Source: Thermoplasmata archaeon
GTDB taxonomy: Archaea; Thermoplasmatota; Thermoplasmata; Thermoplasmatales; Thermoplasmataceae
DNA length: 13,316 nt
Direction of reading: 5' to 3'
Assembly: GCA_021826765.1 (NCBI GenBank)
Contig: JAKAYK010000023.1
Span: 1-13,316 of the forward strand
Part shown: positions 6,428 to 12,530 of the stretch, piece by piece
Layout: each line of letters opens with the position of its first letter
How positions within the stretch are numbered: position 1 is the first letter of the stretch
The notes under the pieces: generated by a model
The model's database searches: none
The model's input: only the letters and a program-made list of their open reading frames with translations
Told to the model about the DNA's origin: nothing
Made by a program: the position numbers and the translations under genes

Positions 6428-8380
6428 GTGGCTACGGAAATAGAATCAGTTGAAGAATGGGTACAGAAGGAAGGCGTCACCAACACAAAAGACGTAGAGG
6501 TACCCAAGATACTCTTTGATCAGGTAATAGGTCAGGAGGATGCCCGTGAAGTTGTGAAGAAAGCAGCTTTGCAGAAGAGGCACATTATGCTTATAGGCGA
6601 ACCTGGAACCGGGAAATCAATGCTTGCACAGTCAATGGTGGATTTCCTTCCAAAAGAAGAGCTTGAAGACATAGTAGTTTTTCATAATACTGAGGATAAC
6701 AACAAGCCGAAAATAAAAACATTTCCTGCGGGAAAGGGAAAGGAAATTGTCAGGCAGTACCAGATAAGAGCAGAACAGGAGAAAAAAGACAGATCAAGGC
6801 TCTTTGTCACAATGGTATTTGGAATCATCCTTATCGGGATAATAATGGCAATCCTGTCAGGGCAGTATTACATAATATTTCTTGCCGTAATAGCGGCTGC
6901 ATCCATCTATATTCTATCCGCATTTAATCCCGCAATGAGAGCAGAAAGGGCCATGGTGCCTAAAGTTATTGTATCGCATACCCCCAATGACAAACCGCCT
7001 TTCATAGATTCTACAGGAACACATTCAGGGGCCCTTCTTGGGGACGTGAGGCATGATCCGTTCCAGTCTGGTGGGCTGGAAACACCATCTCATGACAGGG
7101 TTGAAGCAGGAAATATACATAAGGCGAACAAGGGCGTGCTTTTCATTGATGAGATAAATCTTCTAAGGCCTGAAAGCCAGCAGGCCCTTTTGACCGCAAT
7201 GCAGGAAAAGAAGTTCCCGATTTCAGGGCAGAGCGAAAGAAGCACAGGTGCCCTTGTCCAGTCAGAACCGGTACCATGCGATTTTGTGCTTGTAGCTGCA
7301 GGAAATGTGGATGCAATACAGGGAATGCATCCTGCCCTGAGATCAAGAATCAGGGGATATGGGTATGAGGTATACGTGCATGATTCCATGGAGGACAGTG
7401 ATGAAAACAGGAGGAAAATAGTTCAGTTCATCGCCCAGGAAGTCATAAAAGATAAGAAAATACCACATTTTGACAATTTTGCCATTATTGAAATTATAAA
7501 GGAAGCACAGAAAAGGGCAGGAAGAAGAGGAAAGCTTACACTGAGGCTAAGGGAGCTTGGGGGCCTCATAAGGGCTGCAGGAGATGTGGCCATAGGAAAG
7601 AAAGAATCAATTGTCACGGGAGAAGATGTCATAGCAGCAAAGGCATTTAGCAAACCACTTGAACAGCAGATTGCCGACAGGGCAATGGAAGTTAAGAAGA
7701 TCTACAACACATTCAGGAATGAAGGGTCTGCAGTTGGCATGGTCAACGGACTTGCAGTCATGGGAGGCAATTCAGGAATGGCAGAATTCACAGGTGTAGT
7801 AATGCCCATCGTTGCTGAAGTCACACCAACCCAGACCAAGGGGCATGGATCTGTCATAGCCACCGGAAAACTTGGGGAAATTGCAAAGGAGGCTGTGCAG
7901 AATGTATCTGCAGTATTCAAGAAAATCAGCGGAAAAGATCTATCTGACCTTGATGTGCACATCCAGTTTGTGGGAACATATGAAGGAGTTGAAGGAGACA
8001 GTGCAAGTGTTTCCATAGCAACAGCCGTCATATCAGCCATAGAGGATATACCTATAAACCAGAATGTAGCAATGACAGGTTCTCTTAACGTCAGGGGCCA
8101 TGTATTGCCTGTTGGCGGTGTAACTGCGAAAGTGGAGGCAGCCATAGATGCAGGAATTGAGAAGGTAATTGTTCCACTGCTTAACATGCAGGATATTATA
8201 CTGGACAAGAACCATAAGGACAGGATCATCATAATTCCTGTTACCAATATCGAAGAGGTTCTGGAGGAGGCCCTTGTAAAATCAGACTCCACAGATAATC
8301 TCATAAAGAGGATTGCAGCACTTTTTATAGCCTCAACCAACAAGGGAAGCAAGGGAAGGGCCGGCCCAAGTGCCATATGA
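6428..8380 (+). CDS. lon: Membrane-bound ATP-dependent protease LonB (archaeal Lon)
   Basis: Archaeal LonB is a hexameric AAA+ protease tethered to the inner face of the membrane, degrading unfolded and regulatory proteins. The 650 residues contain Walker A GEPGTGKS at 57-64, an inserted pair of membrane segments at about 125-143 and 147-166 (the LonB hallmark, replacing the N-terminal domain of bacterial LonA), Walker B VLFIDE at 237-242, and the arginine-rich sensor helices near 364-380. The protease domain fills the C-terminal third, with catalytic Ser525 in EGDSAS and Lys568 in GGVTAKVEAA. As I recall, the Thermoplasma acidophilum enzyme uses exactly Ser525 and Lys568. Start is GTG; the helix with EEWVQ and the following KILFDQVIGQ fit a full-length N terminus, and the TATA spacing agrees. 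The 3' end overlaps the next gene by 11 bases, making lon the head of a likely four-gene operon. Confidence 0.96.
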   Translation: MATEIESVEEWVQKEGVTNTKDVEVPKILFDQVIGQEDAREVVKKAALQKRHIMLIGEPGTGKSMLAQSMVDFLPKEELEDIVVFHNTEDNNKPKIKTFPAGKGKEIVRQYQIRAEQEKKDRSRLFVTMVFGIILIGIIMAILSGQYYIIFLAVIAAASIYILSAFNPAMRAERAMVPKVIVSHTPNDKPPFIDSTGTHSGALLGDVRHDPFQSGGLETPSHDRVEAGNIHKANKGVLFIDEINLLRPESQQALLTAMQEKKFPISGQSERSTGALVQSEPVPCDFVLVAAGNVDAIQGMHPALRSRIRGYGYEVYVHDSMEDSDENRRKIVQFIAQEVIKDKKIPHFDNFAIIEIIKEAQKRAGRRGKLTLRLRELGGLIRAAGDVAIGKKESIVTGEDVIAAKAFSKPLEQQIADRAMEVKKIYNTFRNEGSAVGMVNGLAVMGGNSGMAEFTGVVMPIVAEVTPTQTKGHGSVIATGKLGEIAKEAVQNVSAVFKKISGKDLSDLDVHIQFVGTYEGVEGDSASVSIATAVISAIEDIPINQNVAMTGSLNVRGHVLPVGGVTAKVEAAIDAGIEKVIVPLLNMQDIILDKNHKDRIIIIPVTNIEEVLEEALVKSDSTDNLIKRIAALFIASTNKGSKGRAGPSAI

Positions 8381-8774
8381 AGTATCACTTGTAACGGTAC
8401 CATCAGGCATAGGAAATACACTGGATTGCCTGAAAAACCACAATTTTTTTCATCAGTTCTTTTTCATGGACAGTCCCCTTCCTGAAGAATACCTTCTGGA
8501 AGCATGCAGGAGATCAGAAAAATTCAGCCAATCGCCAATAAGAGACAGGGGTGCTTATTTTATGTGCCTCATTGCAGGAAGAAGGAATATCTCCGATGCA
8601 ATGAAGATCATGGGATGCGGGATGAATGATACTGTTGCTTTTATGGCATTTGAATCAGGTCATGAAATCGAATTGAAGAATTGCGGGGTTATTATGGAAA
8701 AATATTCGTTCCCCACAGACAGCAGGGGAATATACGGACAGATGACGATGACAGAAATGGAGCTGATAAATTGA
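8370..8774 (+). CDS. Cgi121-like KEOPS subunit (tentative)
   Basis: The 134-residue protein is the size of archaeal Cgi121, which helps the KEOPS complex (Kae1, Bud32, Pcc1) place t6A on tRNA. The best match is the middle: a helix with EACRRSEKF near 44-52, then RDRGAYFMCLIAGRRNISDA at about 58-77 followed by GCGMND, which fits the Cgi121 pattern of a hydrophobic strand, AG-R-x-I, an amphipathic helix and a Gly-rich turn before a beta strand (TVAFMAFE). The ends are less clear, so the call is tentative; otherwise it is a conserved hypothetical. The GTG start at 8370 lies inside the end of lon (11-base overlap). An earlier start is unlikely because the first strand, YEVSLVTVP, follows at once. 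Its stop overlaps the kinase start as TTGA. No other KEOPS gene is in the window. Confidence 0.55.
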   Translation: MPYEVSLVTVPSGIGNTLDCLKNHNFFHQFFFMDSPLPEEYLLEACRRSEKFSQSPIRDRGAYFMCLIAGRRNISDAMKIMGCGMNDTVAFMAFESGHEIELKNCGVIMEKYSFPTDSRGIYGQMTMTEMELIN

Positions 8775-9670
8775 CAGACAGTAAATTTCTTGCCTATGCA
8801 GGGCACATAAATGTGGACGTGGTGATGAGTGTTGATCAACTGACTGATGACATAACAAACAGAGTTTCCAGAGTGGATGAACAGTTTGGGGGCACTGCCG
8901 GGAATTTTGCCATTGTCGCTTCAAAGCTTGACTATCCATTCAGAATTTATTCAACAGTATCAAGAAAGAGCCATGCTGCATATATTCAGTTTCTCAAAGA
9001 CCTGGGAATCAGCCTGGAAGGGATTACAATTAACGAAAACGGTTTTGGCCCCATCTGTTATGCAGTCAATGATGGAAAGAAACAGAAATATTACATGGCA
9101 GAAGGGCCCATGACTGGAATAAGGTATAATCTACAGGATGAACATTACAGATATCTTCATATGAGCACTGGAGACCCTGATACCAACATGGACCTTCTGG
9201 ACAGATCAATCCATGACAGGGCTGTTTTTGATCCCTCACAGGAAATTTTCTATAAATATGGAAAGGAGCAGATACAGAAATTCGTCAAAAAATCAGACAT
9301 AATCATAGGCAACAGGGACGAGATAAATTTCATGAGAGATAAAGGAGAAATTTCACTGGAACAGGAGATTTCAACAGGAAAAATATTCATCGAAACCAGG
9401 GGCCATTCAGGCACATTCCTTCATGGAAAAAAGGAATCACTGATCCCTTCAATAAATGCAACAGGCAAAGTGAATACTCTTGGTGCAGGTGATTCATTCA
9501 GGGCAGGTCTTTATTTCGGCTTATTCAGGAATATGGACATGGAGCATTCTATCGCATGCGGAAATGTGGTAGCATATAAAGCAGTTACAGATGGAATAAT
9601 GAATATATCTCTGTCAGCAGAGTCTATAATAAGCAGGGCAAAGATGTTATGTGATAAAACAATTCCCTGA
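8771..9670 (+). CDS. PfkB/ribokinase-family carbohydrate or nucleoside kinase
   Basis: This is an ATP-dependent small-molecule kinase of the ribokinase fold, 299 residues from the start chosen here. It shows the N-terminal AGHINVDVV strand at 10-18, the substrate-side FGGTAGNFA glycine motif at 39-47, the NRDE (N-x-x-E) motif at 181-184 for Mg/phosphate, TRGHSGTF at 209-216, and the anion-hole/catalytic motif GAGDSFRAG at 238-246 with base Asp241. I take TTG at 8771: it overlaps the TGA of the upstream gene as TTGA, a weak GGAG lies nine bases before it, and the fold begins six residues in. An ATG in the same frame at 8681 would add 30 residues (MRGYYGKIF...) that look like out-of-frame translation of the upstream gene. 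Substrate (ribose, nucleoside, fructose or another) cannot be read by eye. Third gene of the lon unit. Confidence 0.87.
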   Translation: MTDSKFLAYAGHINVDVVMSVDQLTDDITNRVSRVDEQFGGTAGNFAIVASKLDYPFRIYSTVSRKSHAAYIQFLKDLGISLEGITINENGFGPICYAVNDGKKQKYYMAEGPMTGIRYNLQDEHYRYLHMSTGDPDTNMDLLDRSIHDRAVFDPSQEIFYKYGKEQIQKFVKKSDIIIGNRDEINFMRDKGEISLEQEISTGKIFIETRGHSGTFLHGKKESLIPSINATGKVNTLGAGDSFRAGLYFGLFRNMDMEHSIACGNVVAYKAVTDGIMNISLSAESIISRAKMLCDKTIP

Positions 9671-9672
9671 TC

Positions 9673-10200
9673 ATGGCAGTTTTTTCCTTTGAGGACAGGA
9701 AGCCACAGATTGATCAGAGAGCATACATATTTCATAATGCGACCATAATCGGGGACGTCAGGATACTCGGTGAAGTCTGGGTTGGCCCCGGTGCAGTTAT
9801 CCGTGGTGATTACGGTACTGTAATTATCGGCTCTGGAACGGCAGTTGAAGATAATGTCGTGATACATGCCAGGCCGGGCAAAACAACAACCATAGGAGAA
9901 AGAGTCACGCTTGGGCATTCTGCTGTGATACATACTGCAACAATCGGTGACAGTGCAGTTATAGGCATGCATTCAACAATCACCGATTTTGCGGAAGTTG
10001 GGGAATGGGCCGTAGTTGCCGAGAATGCCCTGGTCAAGACAGGTCAGAAAGTGGAACAGGGCACCATAGTGGGAGGAGTCCCGTCAAAATTCATAAAGAG
10101 TGTTGATGACGAATACAAAAAACTCTGGGGCGAGTATAAAAACAAGTATATATCATTTTGCAAAAGATACAGGGAAAACCTGATTGAATTTCACCAATAA
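9673..10200 (+). CDS. Gamma-class carbonic anhydrase-like hexapeptide-repeat protein
   Basis: This is a left-handed beta-helix protein of 175 residues, probably a trimer, related to the gamma carbonic anhydrases (Cam/CamH, YrdA, PaaY). Hexapeptide repeats run from about 20 to 140 and a C-terminal helix (about 145-172) packs on the helix side. The three zinc-ligand histidines are in place: His65 (VVIHA), His82 and His87 (LGHSAVIH). The Arg44-Asp46 pair (VIRGD) that holds the trimer is present. The residue matching Gln75 of Cam appears to be Glu59, and the acidic loop of Cam with its proton-shuttle glutamate is missing, as in the shorter CamH/YrdA group. So metal binding is likely, but CO2 hydration is unproven. 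ATG is two bases after the kinase stop, with no clear Shine-Dalgarno site; it is the last gene of the lon unit. Confidence 0.87.
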   Translation: MAVFSFEDRKPQIDQRAYIFHNATIIGDVRILGEVWVGPGAVIRGDYGTVIIGSGTAVEDNVVIHARPGKTTTIGERVTLGHSAVIHTATIGDSAVIGMHSTITDFAEVGEWAVVAENALVKTGQKVEQGTIVGGVPSKFIKSVDDEYKKLWGEYKNKYISFCKRYRENLIEFHQ

Positions 10201-10210
10201 CAAAATTCAT

Positions 10211-10230
10211 CTTTTAATTTTATAGAGTTT
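10211..10230 (+). terminator. Possible T-rich terminator after the lon operon
   Basis: CTTTTAATTTTATAGAGTTT begins ten bases after the carbonic anhydrase-like stop and is the only T-rich tract in the 77-base gap before enolase. The runs are short (four T), so termination here is a guess from position. Confidence 0.25.
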
Positions 10231-10248
10231 CTCTCAAAGCGGGAAAAA

Positions 10249-10257
10249 GATATAAGT
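10249..10257 (+). promoter_or_regulatory. TATA box of the enolase unit
   Basis: GATATAAGT is centred 25 bases before the enolase ATG at 10278 and is directly preceded by CGGGAAAAA, a good BRE-like purine run. CCAATC sits immediately before the ATG. The layout predicts a leaderless mRNA. Confidence 0.6.
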
Positions 10258-10277
10258 AAAGAAAAAACTAACCAATC

Positions 10278-11492
10278 ATGGAAAATCAGTTTGAGATAGA
10301 AAACTCATCCATGAGGCTGGTGCTGGATTCAAGAGGAAACAGGACAGTTGAGGCAACAATCAGGTTGAAAGGCGGTTCAACAGGAACATGTTCTGCTCCT
10401 TCAGGGGCAAGCACAGGGGCCACTGAAGTGAAATCATTCAGAAACTCCAGCGCGGAGGAGAGTGTTAAATATTTCAACAGAACAGTAAGGCAATCCATAT
10501 CTGGTTTCAATGGGCTGAACCAGTCAGGATTTGATGATCTTCTGAGGAAAATTGATGGTACAAATGATTTTTCAGAGATGGGAGGAAATGCTTCCACAGC
10601 TCTGTCCATAGCACTTGCAAAGGCTGTTTCCCAACAATCTGGAATTCCGCTTTACAGGTATGCAGGCGGTTCATTTAGAGGTAAGATGCCAAAACCTCTG
10701 GGAAATGTCATTGGAGGGGGAAAACACGCAATCAACGGCACAACAATTCAGGAATTCTTCATATCCAACGATTCAAAATCTTTCCTGAAGGCCATGGAAT
10801 TCAATGTGGCAGTCCACAGAAGAATAGGGCAGATGGCAAAGGAAATATTCAAGGACGTGAGCATAGGTGTTGGGGATGAAAAAGCATGGACCCTGTCCAT
10901 TGATGACACGAGAGCAATGGAGATGCTTAAGGAGGCTGCCATGCAGGTATCAAAGGAATTGAAGGCAAACTACATTCTTGGTTTTGACGCTGCAGCATCC
11001 AGTTTCTTTGAAAATGGAAAATATGTTTACAGGGACCATAAGAAAACAAGGGATGAGCAGATAGATTTTGTAATAGAATCCCATAAGAAGTTTGGATTTA
11101 CTGTAATAGAGGATCCAATGGATGAGAACGACTTCGAAGGGCATGCTGCCATCACCCATGCAATAGGAAAGAATGCATTGATAGTTGGAGACGATCTTTA
11201 CACGACCAACGCAGAAAGAATCAGGGAAGGAATAAAGAAAAAATCTACAAATGCCGTATTGATAAAGGTCAACCAGATCGGCACACTTTCAGATACATGG
11301 GATGCAGTCAAAACAGCAACTGAAGCTTCAATGAAGAATGTCATATCACACAGAAGTGGAGAAACAGAAGACAACTTCATTGCACATCTGTCCATTGCCT
11401 TCTCATCGGACTATATCAAATCTGGAGCAATTGGTGGAGAGAGGCTTGCGAAGCTCAACGAACTTGTTAGAATCCAGGAGGATATGGATTGA
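10278..11492 (+). CDS. eno: Enolase (phosphopyruvate hydratase)
   Basis: Interconverts 2-phosphoglycerate and phosphoenolpyruvate in the lower glycolytic and gluconeogenic trunk; a Mg-dependent cytosolic dimer or octamer. The 404 residues are slightly short of the common 410-435. Motifs in order: DSRGNRTVE at 17-25, the mobile loop PSGASTG at 41-47, His150 in GGGKHA, Glu159 in IQEF, Glu201 in GDEKAW, metal ligands Asp237, Glu278 and Asp305, catalytic base Lys330 in IKVNQIGT, His358 in SHRSGETED, and Lys381 in IKSGAIGGER. All catalytic residues are present. Two loops differ from the textbook enzyme: GDEGG is GDEKA, and the APCRSER segment is one residue shorter and lacks its Arg. All 20 arginines use AGG or AGA. 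ATG start follows CCAATC and a well-spaced TATA box. The end overlaps dphB by four bases. Confidence 0.94.
   Translation: MENQFEIENSSMRLVLDSRGNRTVEATIRLKGGSTGTCSAPSGASTGATEVKSFRNSSAEESVKYFNRTVRQSISGFNGLNQSGFDDLLRKIDGTNDFSEMGGNASTALSIALAKAVSQQSGIPLYRYAGGSFRGKMPKPLGNVIGGGKHAINGTTIQEFFISNDSKSFLKAMEFNVAVHRRIGQMAKEIFKDVSIGVGDEKAWTLSIDDTRAMEMLKEAAMQVSKELKANYILGFDAAASSFFENGKYVYRDHKKTRDEQIDFVIESHKKFGFTVIEDPMDENDFEGHAAITHAIGKNALIVGDDLYTTNAERIREGIKKKSTNAVLIKVNQIGTLSDTWDAVKTATEASMKNVISHRSGETEDNFIAHLSIAFSSDYIKSGAIGGERLAKLNELVRIQEDMD
11477..11481 (+). promoter_or_regulatory. Shine-Dalgarno deciding the dphB TTG start
   Basis: GGAGG lies near the end of the enolase gene, seven bases before TTG at 11489. 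It supports the TTG that overlaps the enolase TGA, and suggests translational coupling of the pair. Confidence 0.65.
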
Positions 11493-12268
11493 CCTTTCAT
11501 CTCCTTGGTGCTGGCCTCAGGGGTACACGGTCAATAACTGTAGAAGAGAATGAAGTTCTGGGAAAATGCAGTAAAATATACATCGACACCTACACATCCA
11601 TTTTTCCGGAAAATTTTATAAATGATCTATCCGGCATATACAGTGGAGAAATAATTCCTCTTGAAAGGGAGGAGCTGGAGTCAATGGCTTTTATTAAAAA
11701 TAAGAATAATGATTCAGCACTGATTGTTTCAGGTGATCCTTTTGGCTCCACAACGCATATGAGTATTGCAAGGAAGTGCATTGATAATAAGATCGAGTTG
11801 AAAATATATGAAAATGCATCAATAATCAGCATCATATGGGGAAGAACCGGTCTGTCCGCATACAGGTCAGGCAGTGTCGTTTCAATTCCAGATTTTGGAA
11901 ATGAATATATTCCTGCAAGCCCCTATGAGAAAATACTCCAGAACATAACCATGGGCCTGCACACATTAGTGCTTGTTGACCTGAAGAATGGAAAAAACAC
12001 AGATTCTTCAAGACTCATGGAAATATTCATCATGATGAGGGACAGGAATAGCCTGGATGACCTTATGGGGAGGGCAGTTTTCTCCATTGAGAGAGCAGGA
12101 TGGAATGATGAGGCCGTTCATCTGGATTCACTTGAAAATATTCTCAGAAAAAACCTGAGGAGCCCATACTGCGTTGTTATACCGGGAAAGATGGATTTTA
12201 ATGAGAGAGAGAATATAAAGGCACTTTTTCCGGATTGCAGCAGGGTACTGGATGAACCGATTTCTTGA
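11489..12268 (+). CDS. dphB: Diphthine synthase DphB (Dph5 family)
   Basis: SAM-dependent methyltransferase that methylates the aminocarboxypropyl-histidine of translation elongation factor 2 three times to give diphthine, the second step of diphthamide synthesis. The 259 residues fit the archaeal family (about 250-265). Recognisable parts: FHLLGAGLRG at 3-12 (first strand and Gly-rich loop), DTYTS at 33-37, SGDPFGSTTH at 81-90 (SAM pocket), ENASIIS at 108-114, SPYE at 144-147 and GLHTLVLVD at 156-164. The fold is the class III tetrapyrrole-methylase type. TTG start within the TTGA overlap with enolase, with a GGAGG seven bases upstream; the first strand begins at residue 3, so a later start is excluded. 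No other diphthamide genes are in the window. Expression appears tied to enolase. Confidence 0.93.
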   Translation: MTFHLLGAGLRGTRSITVEENEVLGKCSKIYIDTYTSIFPENFINDLSGIYSGEIIPLEREELESMAFIKNKNNDSALIVSGDPFGSTTHMSIARKCIDNKIELKIYENASIISIIWGRTGLSAYRSGSVVSIPDFGNEYIPASPYEKILQNITMGLHTLVLVDLKNGKNTDSSRLMEIFIMMRDRNSLDDLMGRAVFSIERAGWNDEAVHLDSLENILRKNLRSPYCVVIPGKMDFNERENIKALFPDCSRVLDEPIS

Positions 12269-12319
12269 CAGCATCCCTCAACACCCCGACCAGAAGCTGT
12301 TGCATGGTGTCATTGTTAT

Positions 12320-12454
12320 ATGAAGAGCAACTTGAAAAATGTCATAAAATTATTGATCGAGTGGAATGCAGAAGTGGATCGAAGAATGATTGAGCTAAAT
12401 AACGAGGAATTAAAACTGCTCCAGGAGCAGAAAAATAGGTATTCAAGAAACTGA
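12320..12454 (+). CDS. Small open frame, possibly part of a degraded gene
   Basis: A 44-codon frame from ATG gives a highly charged, helix-prone peptide (MKSNLKNVIKLLIEWN, then Glu/Lys/Gln-rich), with no recognised family. It overlaps an equally plausible 29-codon frame (12304-12393) containing YEEQLEKCHKIIDR, and its TGA overlaps the ATG of a 20-codon frame (12454-12516, MEKSGISRSNHA). Three short charged segments in three frames within 210 bases suggest a frameshifted gene more than a real small protein. The stretch 12269-12530 between dphB and the ATPase holds nothing else I can name; its first 35 bases are more GC-rich than the neighbours. Confidence 0.2.
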   Translation: MKSNLKNVIKLLIEWNAEVDRRMIELNNEELKLLQEQKNRYSRN

Positions 12455-12497
12455 TGGAAAAATCGGGAATAAGCAGATCAAATCACGCGGGAAGTAA

Positions 12498-12507
12498 GTT
12501 TAAAGTA
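12498..12507 (+). promoter_or_regulatory. TATA-like element of the AAA ATPase gene
   Basis: GTTTAAAGTA, preceded by CGGGAAGTAA, is centred about 28 bases before the ATG at 12531, the same layout as the other first genes here. It supports that start and an independent, leaderless transcript. Confidence 0.45.
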
Positions 12508-12530
12508 TGTGCATAGCCTACTAATACTAT

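Noticed and set aside
7702..8421. Long 239-codon open frame antisense to lon
   Set aside because: Its residues are Ser/Thr/Pro/Met-rich mirror translation of the protease domain; the sense strand has the intact Ser-Lys dyad.
8681..8770. N-terminal extension of the PfkB kinase from ATG 8681
   Set aside because: The extra 30 residues are polar, lie inside the upstream gene in another frame and precede the family's first strand; TTG 8771 fits better.
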